Shown one piece after another: positions 20,127 to 30,246 of a stretch of 35,935 bases of DNA. The notes below the pieces were generated by a model, which worked only from the letters and a program-made list of their open reading frames with translations, was not told where the DNA came from and made no database searches. Where the stretch lies: contig NW_006766965.1 in NCBI RefSeq assembly GCF_000275845.1, positions 29,008 through 64,942 of the forward strand. Direction: 5' to 3'. How positions within the stretch are numbered: position 1 is the stretch's first letter; every line of letters starts with the position of its first letter. The stretch is from Dichomitus squalens LYAD-421 SS1 (taxonomy: Eukaryota; Basidiomycota; Agaricomycetes; Polyporales; Polyporaceae). A program made the position numbers and the translations under genes.

Positions 20127-22185
20127 ATGTCGTCTAATACTGTTGGGCCTCCTGTTTCTCTTCTGGCGGTGCCGTCGCTGGACAACACGTTTGGCGTTAT
20201 ACTGATTGGAACGTTCATTGGGCTCATGTATGGACGTTCCCACCATCAAATGACTTGGTAGACTCATTGAATACTTCTTTAGCATGTATGGGCTATCTCT
20301 ATACCAGACATTTCGTTACTTCCGAGTGTATGTTGGGGATCCGCTCATCCTGAGATATACAGTACGTTGCAGTAATCTTCCTGTGCGGACACTTTGCTTT
20401 CGACTAATTTGCTTTCGAAAGATCATCTTCCTTGCGTCAGTCATGAGAGCTATGATTACTCGACAGGCTCCCGCGACCTAACAGTTCTGAAGTGTTCTAG
20501 ATACAATGCATTCGGTTGCTTGCATGTATACATCGTGTGTGCTTTGCCCATCGACTCCTCCATCCCTCGATTGACTCCTCCAAGGTATTATTACGTTGTG
20601 ACCAACTATTTCAATCCTGTGGCACTCTTGTCAGGGGTGTGGTCCATTCGGGTACGATTTGGCCTGAAGATGCTGTGCAGCATATTACTGAAATCTTTCC
20701 TTTCAGGTGCTAGCCCCGCTCACCGTTAGCGATGTTCTATCATACTACCTAAGGTGTATATATCTAACGGAGATCCTACTAGGGAGGGACAGTTCTCGTT
20801 TCCCAATCGTGAGTCTGCTTCTTTTCATGTGATATTGGCATCTCACTATACGCTGTCATTTGATAGATTCTACCTTCGACGCATGTATCTTCGTGAGTTT
20901 TCAATCTCAGCATCCTCACCGCTTGAAATAATAATTCATAGTCGGGTCTTGGTATGCTTATGCTGTGATTCCGGCGGTGAGTAGTCTTGAAGGAGCCTAT
21001 ACCTTCATTGGTGCTGACTTGGTTTATAGGGAGTTCTGGTGCTTGGAACTGCTGGCGAGTCGACTGGCATTACCATTTTTATGGATACACTCAAATGGAT
21101 TTTGCCTCCAGGATTTGCGGTTGGTGAGTATTTCAAGACTTGCGGAGAGTACCGCTAACTGGATTGCTGCTCAATAGCAACCAGCATTGAGATGTTGGTA
21201 GGCGATATCCATAAGGTGCCTCACTGAACTAATCTTGTGTCACCTACAGCTTTACGCAGAGAGCTTTTTTGAACTTCGAACATTACACGGTATGTTGCGC
21301 AGATAATATCCGGTAAACAAGCCTGTGTTGAATTAATCACCTGTCATAGTGGCTCATGTCGGGGGGTTTTGCCTGCTCGCTCGCAACAGATGTGGTACTT
21401 GCGGCCGCATTTATCATATTCCTCACGCGTAGCCGAACGGGCTTTAGACGGTGTGTTCTGGATTCTTCACACTGTCTTCAGTACATTCAGATCGTCACCA
21501 GAACAAATTCAGCTCTGAGCGTTATTTTGGTGTACACTGTTAATACGGGTGCGCAGTCTGGCCGCTTGTGTCATCCCTGAGTAGCACTAAATATTCCTGA
21601 TTCATCAGGATTATTGACTAGGTGCCTATCTACCACGCATACCCAGGGGTATTGATGTTGCTATAATTCTGATACCATGGTCTGACAGCGCCCTCAGCCT
21701 GTTGTCACTAGTATTTGTAGGTTATGCAGCGGAACTGAAGTCTTGTCGCATCTCACAACCTGATCCAAGGGAGTAATTCAGCCAGGGAACTTCATCTTCA
21801 TCGCAGCAAACATGATCGCAACGAAATGTGGGCATAGACATCATCTCGTTTCTCAAACATGAAGAGCTGAACAGCTGTCATAGCCTACGTTAACGCAGTC
21901 CTAGCTGTGTATGTTCTTCTAATCTACACTATTACACCGCTCATTGTCTTTGTTGAATTTAGGGCGAACTCACGGCGCACTTTCACAGAGTCGAGCCGGG
22001 ATTTGGATGGCTTCGGCACTTTTGGTTTGAGCGTGCACCCGCAGCCATCCCAAGGGTTACCTATCCGGATGGAACACTTCAATGCATCTACCTCTTCAAA
22101 TGCTGAGGGCATCGATCTTCACTTGAAGGCCTTGCCTACTGATTCCCGGCGGAACAATTTGGGCGTTGACTCCGTGATTATCTAA
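20127..22185 (+). CDS. DUF6534 family seven-helix membrane protein (gene E), intact
   Basis: Twenty exons: 20127-20227, 20283-20361, 20422-20435, 20493-20534, 20585-20651, 20707-20724, 20783-20808, 20867-20892, 20942-20976, 21030-21054, 21112-21123, 21178-21193, 21250-21289, 21350-21450, 21502-21548, 21609-21621, 21689-21716, 21770-21827, 21884-21908, 21963-22185. They sum to 996 nt (331 aa). Reading 21055-21111 as exon adds 19 residues without a stop. Seven hydrophobic segments follow LDNTFGVILIGTF. Landmarks are MYGLSLYQTFRYFR, LDTMHSV, SFYLRRMYL, then the DUF6534 domain with TDVVLAAAF, RSRTGFRRTNS, VYTVNTGLLTS, a YVNAVLAVANSRR end, and a ~65-residue polar tail. Compared with paralogues, introns 5 and 21 are absent. 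No frameshift is needed. Likely a multi-pass membrane protein of unknown role. Confidence 0.9.
21055..21111 (+). other. GC-AG intron, 57 nt, in-frame and stop-free (gene E)
   Basis: Paralogues have a 25-nt exon, an intron and a 12-nt exon here. Gene E gives the same 25 (21030-21054) and 12 (21112-21123) only if 57 nt starting GCGAGT and ending CCTCCAG are removed. The spliced protein then aligns without a gap (TAG-FAVATSIE). The intron length is a multiple of three and has no stop, so retention would insert 19 residues into the fourth helix region. Confidence 0.72.
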
Positions 22186-22639
22186 GCACATAGGATATTG
22201 CGAGCTCCACACCATGATATTCGGATGCAAATGCTGGTAGGATGTGCTATGAATTACTTGGACGGTATCCTTATGTTCAGTAGACTCTGGGATATGATCT
22301 GTACGACACGTGCACACCTAGTGGGTTTATCCCGGTTAATCTGCAGAAAGGTCGACGCCTGTCTTCCCATTCTAAGCAAAGCACGCCACATGACGCCAAG
22401 AGACTGAGCATGCCAGAGAGGTTAGAAGAGTATAGCAGAGACAGATGATCCTGTGGAAAGAAGGGAGTCGGTGATTGATCCGTGTCCGTGCCAGTATTGA
22501 AAGTACAGACCCTCCGAACAGTATCGTATTCAATGTTAATCCCCGTTCCGGTTTCCCAATAATAGCTATCTCCCCAATCATAAAAAGTATTCTCGAAGGA
22601 TGAGCTACCCTGCAAGCTGCCACGTCTCCCAGTCGGACT
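22186..22639. other. 3' flank of gene E, nothing recognised
   Basis: Downstream of the gene E stop codon. A minus-strand frame (22615-22277, 112 codons) has no known motif. No repeat or RNA gene was seen. Confidence 0.45.
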
Positions 22640-23360
22640 GTATATATGACAGATTACGTGCCGGACGCTTCTCGCCCATCACCGGCGTGTTCTACGATCC
22701 GACTCTGCAAACCGCCCCGTAATTGGTGCCTCCTTGTTCCGTCATGCGTCTAATTCTATCTTCTCGCTCGCAATCAATGTGCACGACGTCCACGTTGCGA
22801 CGCAAGCGTCGTTCATCGAATTGATCCTTGCGCTGTTCTTGTTCCCGGCCCGGAAGCCGCTGACCAACTGGAAGAAGGCCAAGGTGACTGCATCGTCATC
22901 ACGTTCGAATCACCCACTCCGTGAAGTCCAGTTGTGGAAGAGCCTTTCGGCGCCATTGACTATCCTTGAGTCCGCCCAGTCTGAAGATACTTGTGATCAT
23001 GGTATTTGATCGTCTGCCCCCATTGGTGAGCAGAGTTACGACGGCCAGCTTGACTGCGGGTCACTTCCGTCCAGGATGCGTTCCCGGAGCTTAAGCACTG
23101 AGTGGCACATGTATGTCTGGGGTGCTAAGAAGTTAGCTGGTGCGGATAGTCCAGTGATAGCACGAGTACTAACATTCTGTGTAGCTTATCTCCTATTACA
23201 TCCCTCATATGGGATCCGTGCGCGTTGCGATTGATCTGTGTCCTTCCTTGTATGTCGCATTCGGTGATATGCCCTGTAATCTTTCTTTATTGTTGCTTTA
23301 GCATTGATTCTGACGTCCAAGCCGAAGGAGCCAGTCGCCATCCTAAGTCACTTTTGTAGC
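22640..23360 (+). pseudogene. MFS transporter fragment (helices 5-8)
   Basis: Plus-strand pieces match the middle of an MFS carrier: TDYVPDASR (loop before helix 5), ASLFRHASNSIFSLA, FIELILALFLFPARKPL (helix 6) then KKAKVTASS (loop), YDGQLD, YVWGAKKLA, a short intron (~23138-23182), YYIPHMGSVR (helix 8) and LILTSKPKEPVAIL. Frames change several times. No N- or C-terminal part is present. It covers roughly the helices missing from the two pseudogenes at 9740-10526 and 17930-19044, so it derives from a different or longer family member. It lies between the 3' ends of two convergent DUF6534 genes. Confidence 0.72.
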
Positions 23361-24120
23361 AGCCAATGGAGTGCTTTCCGGGGCGACACTGGTCTATGAG
23401 AGACTCGTTCATGACATGGTCGTCTCCCATCAGCGGAGGAGCTTGCCCAAGAGCGTGCGCCAGGACATCCAATGGCCAAACAGCCATGAACTCGTTGCTA
23501 GCGTGGCAATCTCCGTGTAGGCTCGATCTACCTGAGACCGCACAGTCTTGTTGTGCGACAATTTCCAGCTCGGAATCGAGCTCTGCGTTCATTTTTGGGA
23601 TGTTCTACCAGGGACGGTAACCCCACTTAGCCAAGAGACGGGAATTGTGCGCATACAGTGTAGATATTGAAGATATTGACTGCTTTCGTCTTTGGATAAG
23701 TGTGTGGCAATCTTAGGCTCTTGCATTCCTCTCCTCAATTCTGACATTCCTTCAGTGTCTCCTTTCGAAGCTTCAAACTCTCTCGTAGTCGCAGAGGACC
23801 TTCTCTCTGCAGGCGTACTACTAGTGCGAAATAATGCCGGAGTGTCTGATGTACAGCCTCTCTGCAGTTCACTCCGCCTGTCAGAAGCTGAGTCGAGATA
23901 TAGCTGCAGGGCATACAACTGATAGCAGAAGACATCTAAGGTGTGGTGTCATGGACAGAACAGTTTGTATACTTGGAGACGTCACGGCAACTTGTGTGCT
24001 TATCTGGTAAAGCTGTATCGAGAACACCTCCGACGTCACAATATGAGCTTGTGCCACATGCAGAGGTACCATTTCGATTTACGAGACAACCTGACACGTG
24101 CATTGTCACAGACGAGCCTA
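23361..24120. other. Gap between MFS fragment and gene G stop, nothing recognised
   Basis: Open frames at 23366-23620 (+), 23692-23922 (+) and 23918-23589 (-) lack known motifs. The MFS C-terminal half may have decayed here beyond recognition. The right part should include the 3' untranslated region of the minus-strand DUF6534 gene. Confidence 0.45.
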
Positions 24121-26414
24121 TCAACAAATCTCCATAACGTCCCGCTGAACATCGAAGCTTCGTCTAGTGATCTCAGTGCGCTTCTCAGAATCTTCCGACT
24201 GTGGATAGGTACTTCCGTTGTGCGATTTTGCTCTGGATGGAGCTGAAGCTGCATATAGTAAACATCACCCATGTGTTACTCCGGATGTTCACTGGAGAAT
24301 ATCGTCACCTACCATGACTTGGGATAATATTGGCACGTAGCTCGATGGAGACTGGAACATTGGGCTTGGTCACCTGAGCTGTGTCATCTTCAGATCCGAA
24401 TATGTCGGCCCCCATAACGACAGTGCTTGAACGGTATTGAAGTGATCGCCTACTGTTCAGACTGTGAATTCAAGATTTCAACACGCTTTGGCCAAGGTCA
24501 CGATGACGAGTTGGGGGCATACTTACGCGGCGAGAAGTGCGTTTGCATAAACTGAGCACTCATCAGTAACGAAGTCCTGCGCTTGATAGAGGATTGATGA
24601 CTGACGCTTGGTCACTACAACAGATATCGCCGTAGCTGGCCCGACAGCTGAAGGTCGCACGGAAAACTGCAAGGAATAGAAGTGTGCATGCTGTAGTAAT
24701 CCATCCCGGACAACAGTGCACTGACCACAAGAAATAATACGAGCATTGTAGCGCTAAAGGTACGTTCAGTGAGTATCAAGCTGTGTGCATAATTTACTGG
24801 AGATAACAACCTTGTAGTTAGCCCTGTTCAAAGCCGCCATGTTTTGAGCACACGTCCACTATCTGTCCATGAATGTGGATGAATACCTGTAGCAATAGAA
24901 TACAAGATCAAGACGTCAAGCATGGAATCGGTGCTGAGGGGGACGATTCAGCCATTAAGACATTGATGGTGATTTGGGTATACTCGCCGTTTCACTCCGA
25001 TCCGACTTTTTCTTAGAGCAAGAATGAGGACAGTAGTCAAGATGGTGTCTGCGCAGAACGCCAGACCCGACGCGCATGCTATGATCCACTGAAGTAGATG
25101 ATGAGATTCCCTAGCTCGAACACTGCATTGAGGGCGATGAGGATTTACTCACCGTCTTATCGACGAAACCTGTGAGTCCTTTGGATGTGTACTGGATTCT
25201 GACATCACAGAAAAGATCAGTAACGTTGCTTGGATGCCGGTATCAAAAAACTTACTCCACTACGCTGGACGCTAGCACGGCATCAGTCAGCCTACAGAAA
25301 TATTTTGATAGCTTGATATCAGGCTCTGTCTTACCAACACAAAAACCTGCATGCGAATCAGTGCTAGACTGAAAAAAAACCCAATGCAGTCTTACCGAAT
25401 TCTGCCAGCAAGAAGAAGACCTGTCCCAGGCCGCGGCGATAACATTAGCAAAATGTCAAATGAGGGAACACCCCAATACCCACAGCGAGCATCACCCAAA
25501 CTCTGTACCTCTTTCCAACTGATGCACAACAAACATTAGTAAGGCATAAACTCGATCTGATGCCACTGCATACATATGTACGCTCTGCCAGCGAAAAAGC
25601 TGGGATGATTGACTAAGCAATGGTAGCACTCTGAAGGGATTCACGGAGGATGTTACTTACGCTTGTGATATTCCAACAATCAGGCCCTGCGAGGAACAAT
25701 TAGCCTTTCGGATGCAATATCTCAGCCATCTCTACCGCACAGTCAGAATAGGGAGTAACTATTCATAGGTTTCGTGTTTGAGTGAGAGACACTCCACACG
25801 CAGGGGCTGCAAGAAGCGTACCTCCATAGGACTTGGGTGGAGGTATAGAAGGAGGAGTGAGTGTCGATGTATAGCAATAAATGCCGACGAGAGGATCTCA
25901 CTGTGTTGCGAACTCAAGCTTGACCAGGTTGAGATAGCTAGAAACTAAGTAGTAGTAGCTAACATCGGAGATGATGAGCATGCAATTGCCATGAGCATAA
26001 CTTGACTGACCATTTGTGGCAGCTCACGGCCATGTGAGCCGTCTCTAGCGCACTGTAAGATATCAGCTCTCGCAGAATGTGTCGATTTAATTATGGTGGC
26101 GACTGACACTGTGGCATATACCTAGGCAGGATGAGGTGTTAGACCTGATATGTTACCAGCCATCAAGCGATCTCCGCCTCACTGCAAACTTTATTTCTCT
26201 CCTATCCGAGGGATACATACTGATGTATCGATACGTTTGGTGCACCACGATCCCATAGAGGCTGCCAAAAATGATGTTCAGCTTCAGTCAAATTGAATAC
26301 AGGTGGAATGTTCACGCACAAGAGGCCAATGAACGTTCCAATCAGTAGAGATCCAAACGAGCTGTCAATGGATATGTGCGGGAGTATACTCGCTGGAGGT
26401 GAGACCGAGGACAT
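24121..26414 (-). CDS. DUF6534 family seven-helix membrane protein (gene G), intact
   Basis: Twenty-two exons on the minus strand: 26414-26320, 26261-26183, 26121-26108, 26052-26011, 25958-25902, 25831-25822, 25758-25741, 25686-25661, 25599-25574, 25518-25484, 25420-25396, 25346-25335, 25271-25256, 25198-25153, 25088-24988, 24933-24887, 24823-24811, 24753-24726, 24666-24606, 24551-24527, 24461-24313, 24248-24121. They sum to 1053 nt (350 aa). Landmarks: IDSSFGSLLIGTFIGLF, LYGIVVHQTYRY, LETAHMAVSCHKC, YYYLVSSYLN, QAFFAGRAYI, GLTGFVDKTW, ADTILTTVLILALRKSRIG, TDSMLDVLILYS, LYANALLAALNSRRSL, then an ~85-residue polar tail ending in VMEIC. One intron uses a GC donor. Exon 6 (10 nt) is the least certain. 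The start context is CCACCATGT. It converges with gene E. Expected in a membrane; role unknown. Confidence 0.88.
24934..24987 (-). other. GC-AG intron, 54 nt (gene G)
   Basis: Between the 101-nt and 47-nt exons the donor reads GCGAGT and the acceptor ends CCTCAG. Using the GC donor gives exactly the exon lengths (101 and 47) and phase (Arg codon CG|C) of all paralogues; no GT donor nearby does. The donor hexamer is identical to that of the GC-AG intron at a different position in gene E. Confidence 0.8.
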
Positions 26415-27504
26415 GGTGGAAATAAGCAGACCTTCCCTTGACAGCCACCCACAAAATTTCCCCAATGTTATATCCTGTTCTAAGTATCCTCCCCTAAGAA
26501 TAACGCAGCGCCACGCTCTATACCACGATAGGTCCAAATGCGATAAGAGAACGGTGATACATGATGAGGGCGTCCTTGGATTTGAAATTCCTCTGTAGGT
26601 GTGAGTATCCAGGATGTCTTGAGAATCTTCGAAGTTAGCCCTCGTGAGGGCAGAGCTGTGGTAGTAGTAACACCAACAGGGGCCTCAACATCAGATCCCA
26701 GCGTAGCGCCTTCGAGTCGGCGCTACTCTCCCGAAAACGTGTAGTCGTAGTGACATGATTTTCCGCAATCGCATACAACGTGGCATACAACACTTCTCTC
26801 AAGACGGCCAGCGCTCAAGCGTCGAGTGATGGAGGCAACTCGGGCATAGACTGCAAATAGCATGTTGAAGGGAGGTCGGCCTGACCACCCTGTTTGTGGG
26901 TCCACTGTGGAATCATCTTTCTCAGTGATACACGGCAGGGTCATCACAGCGCCGACGCCGACGCCTCTGCTTCCATTATGATCGAACATGCGCCTGATAT
27001 GAACAGATTTGAGACTCACCTATCTGCTGTCATAGATTAACTGGGAAAAGTACTTGTATTCGGAGGAGCTATTAGACTCTCATGCATGACCGCGCAGTGA
27101 TGAGCCTGCAATGCGCCTATTTGCACTCGCGGTGTTTGTCACAATCGATGACTCCTGAAATCATATAGCCTGTATGCTCGCACGCAGAGCCTGGTGGTGT
27201 AAGATCCATGCTCACGCTCGCCTGTTACCCACAGCGCTGCCCAAGGGCGCGAGGCTCCTGTTAAGATCTGAGTGAGCGCAACAACTGTATGGCTGCTGCG
27301 GACCCGTCTAAGAAGTCAGCTATTGTGTAGAAGCCGCACGCGGGCCAGACTCACGAAAGCGGCAGCATTCGGGACTGGCTATACGACTAGTTGCCGCGCT
27401 CTACACTGGGTCGATCAAAACTAATACCCGCTCGTCTCCCCCTCTCCCACCAAATATGGACAGGCTCTCTTCGTCTGAGCAAAGATATCGAGGTGCTTTG
27501 GTGC
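26415..27504. other. Region upstream of gene G, nothing clearly recognised
   Basis: The first part should hold the promoter of the minus-strand DUF6534 gene. A minus-strand frame (27019-26723) contains TVDPQTG, which faintly recalls the DPKTG motif of the GMC relic, but the rest does not match. A GTAGCGCC/GGCGCTAC inverted repeat with an 8-nt loop lies at 26707-26730. No supported gene. Confidence 0.45.
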
Positions 27505-27628
27505 TGTTCAAGCTGTCAATAGCCGCTCGCTGTGCGTCCTGCAGTCGCGTGGCAAAACAGACACTGAAAAGATGTTCGGCGCGTTCTCTCTGGTCCAAGC
27601 TATTGCTCAAACGATTGTAGGGATGCGG
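27505..27628 (+). pseudogene. MFS transporter scrap (helix 10-11 region)
   Basis: The plus strand reads AVNSRSLCVLQSRGKTDTEK then MFGAFSLVQAIAQTIVG, matching the helix 10-11 region of the MFS pseudogene at 17930-19044 (AVNSLALCVMQ and GAFSLVQATGQTILG). The match begins and ends abruptly; no flanking helices are recognisable. It is better preserved in this stretch than either duplicated copy and represents another family member. Confidence 0.78.
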
Positions 27629-27829
27629 TTCAAAGTTTGGGATCCAGAAGGTTTCAACCATGCCAAGGTAATATTATGAAGTGGCCAGTGCATGCGTGCG
27701 TCGTCGGGAATGGTGACCGAAGCTAGCTATTGCGGCAGCATCGGTATCTTCAGTCTTGAGATAGTAGATACGTGAGGAAATCAATGTCATGGAAACCATG
27801 AAGGTGTACTTCCTTTTTTCCTAGTTATA

Positions 27830-28800
27830 TACAGCGTATAAGATATATGGATATGGAACCGAGGACATCATACTGGAGAGTAGGAGCCTTGTATGCGCAT
27901 ATAAGCGGAACAATGGTGATGGGCAAATGAACCCGGATGGACGACCCTGAACCCGAGACCGTTGAACAAAGAAGATGAATGTAAGGGCAAAGGATACCTT
28001 TATGTCCAAATGCCATGCATGCGCAGTGATATGGCACGCGTGCACAGGGTATCATCGCGGGAGAGAGCCAGAGACAAGGCCAGGGCACTCTAGCAGTGGA
28101 GAATTGGCGAAGTCAGAGCTGCTACGATTTCCAGGGAGATACGTGCATGAGATGCTGCCATTCGTGGAATTTCTGAGCGGTAGGGACTTTACCCTCTACC
28201 CACGTCGACGCGGCCTTCGGCGACTGTGAAACGACGTTGACCGGCGTGCCCATCGCCCTGCTGCATACGGCCATAAACGAGTGTTCCTTAGCCGTTGAAG
28301 ACTTCGCGACATGGAGGTCGACATAGACGACTCAGGAGTATCAGGAGTCCTGGGGTGCGTATATCAGGTGTGCGTAGGGAAGGCCGCATGCATGGACGAA
28401 GTGGACAGTCTGCGCTGTCAGCGTGTAACTGTTAAAATGAACAGATGTTGAACATGAGATCTGGGCGGTGCGTGACGTCTTGGAAGGAGGCGAATGGGGG
28501 ACTGCACGGTGCCTCCTGTCCCATACATACGACTGACAATGTACCTGGGCTTCGAGCGAGCGTCCTCTGCATTGCAGAGAGAGCTTGAGGGGCAGAAGTA
28601 TACGCGAAGCAGAGATGGCTCGCAACCATGAGATGACCTGAGAGGGAAAAGCAGTATCAAGGCGAGGCAAGGTCACAATGAAAGAGGGATGTAAAGACAA
28701 AGAGAAAGAGGTCGACACCATGGAAGTGTTACCTACTAGATACAAGAGGAGATACGCCTTGGGCGAAAGGACTTTAACCCTACGACGATCGCACAACCGA
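27830..28800 (-). repeat. Dispersed repeat copy 2 with degraded unknown ORF
   Basis: Second copy of the repeat at 3830-4700, same orientation and block order. On the minus strand it contains the shared GTPVNVVSQSPKAAS stretch and a V-DLHVA block, but stops interrupt the frame between blocks. The most open part is 28796-28341 (151 codons). Function is unknown; no transposon ends or target duplications were found. Confidence 0.55.
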
Positions 28801-30246
28801 AAACCAGGAGCGAAACGGGCCTGTCAACAAAGTAAATGTGCTCCAGGGGACACAGCAACGTAAAGATGCTCAGTTGAGAAGTCAAAAATTAGAGAGAAAC
28901 ACGATCACTGTGGACGATCTATTGCGATGCAATGTAGGAGTAGATGACAGTAAAAGGTAGTAGACAGACTCCGAAGCTAAGGTGTTCAGAACATGGTCGC
29001 AACTCACCTTCACGATGACCTGACGCAGTCCGTCTCTCACAATCTCCATTCGTTGTCAAACCTCCACCATCAATACATTACTGCTTTCGATGATATCTTG
29101 AAGGATCAGGTTGCTCGGTCGAGACTAAAAAGGGAGGAGGAAACAGTGCGAACGTGGAGTTACATAAGCATTCATTCACGGCAGTCGGCGAATACCGGCG
29201 TTAACAGTATCAACGATCGGTCCAAAACTTCATGTATCCTAGCCTCGTCTATTGTATCTCTGGCTATCTGGTACTCCTACTTGATATCTAGCTCGGGCTG
29301 CCTTGAAATACACGTCGACTGATGATTCTGGAACTCCTACGAACTGCCAGTGTCCCCAGAGTCTTTTTGAAGGAAACTCGCCAATACCGCTCTTATCCGC
29401 GCCTGTCCTCCGTTCTACCGCCAAAGCAGAATGTGCTGCAGGCTCTCCCGCGGTCATCAACGATACCTCAAGTCGTCTTCGACTCCGGAGAATCCCTGAG
29501 ACGAGCGATCATGGTGCGCTTCGCCGATCGCCGTCGATTGTGTATCGATCGGTTCATTGTCCAGTACTCGGCCCCTTCGTCGGCACGTTGGTTTACAATT
29601 GGCAGATGGGATAGCTAGTAGCAACAAGGATGACGGCCTTGTCTCGTGTTGCAGCCCAGGTATGTTCTCTTGGAATTTACATGACGGAGGTATTTCCACG
29701 CTACGCTCCTTGTCCACCTCAGATATTGCACTGCGTGTCATTCTCTGTGTATTGCAGCCGGGTAGTCCATACCCAGCCGATGCACGACTCCCGTCTCCCG
29801 CGGAGGTGACACGGAGCCGCACTCTATGCTTGCTATCCATTCAATACACGCGTGATATATATCTTCATACATTGCACGAGGACGCAGGCGGCCTCCTGAG
29901 GAAACATGTTTCAATGCTTAGAGCCTTCTAGTACTAGAACAGTCGGCCCACGAGAGACTTGCAAGAGGCAAAATCCGTATTTATGGAGGGCTCACAATCT
30001 GATCCGTTATATGTCAATCATGCGGCACTTCGTGAGATTTCCGCGATATCAGAACGGACATCTCAGCTTCGCGACTAGGCAAGTAGCGTGTCGCTTGTCA
30101 GGCACCCACGCTTGTCCCTCGCGCCCACAGCCACGGGCAGCTACTAAGGCTGGTGTGACCCGTTTTTCTTCCATCGTCGCCCGCCCGTCCCATTGCCTGC
30201 TCGCTCACCCCCACCCTCCCTCGTACTTTCAGGCCACCCGCCAAGC
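28801..30246. other. Region upstream of the P450, unassigned ORFs
   Basis: Plus-strand frames at 28993-29322 (109 codons), 29322-29618 and 29557-29931 and a minus frame 29840-29457 are open but match nothing I recognise. The last ~80 bases before the P450 are strongly pyrimidine-rich and end in CTTTCAGGCC at about 30225-30234, which could be the acceptor of a 5'-UTR intron (a GTGACC donor lies near 30155). Confidence 0.4.

Noticed and set aside
20394..20729. Plus-strand 111-codon frame running through introns of gene E
   Set aside because: It only partly follows the family reading; the spliced model restores the conserved 14, 42 and 67 nt exons and the LDTMHSV motif.
21030..21123. Single uninterrupted 94-nt exon in gene E
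   Set aside because: Paralogue exon lengths (25 and 12 nt) and protein alignment show it contains a 57-nt GC-AG intron; retention remains possible and is reported as a finding.
23366..23620. 84-codon plus-strand frame after the MFS fragment
   Set aside because: It does not read as MFS helices and has no independent support.
26707..26730. GTAGCGCC - TTCGAGTC - GGCGCTAC stem-loop resembling a tRNA T-arm
   Set aside because: The loop is 8 nt rather than 7, and no acceptor stem, D-arm or anticodon arm can be formed around it.
26723..27019. Possible third GMC relic (TVDPQTG on the minus strand)
   Set aside because: Only a six-residue resemblance with no neighbouring GMC motif.
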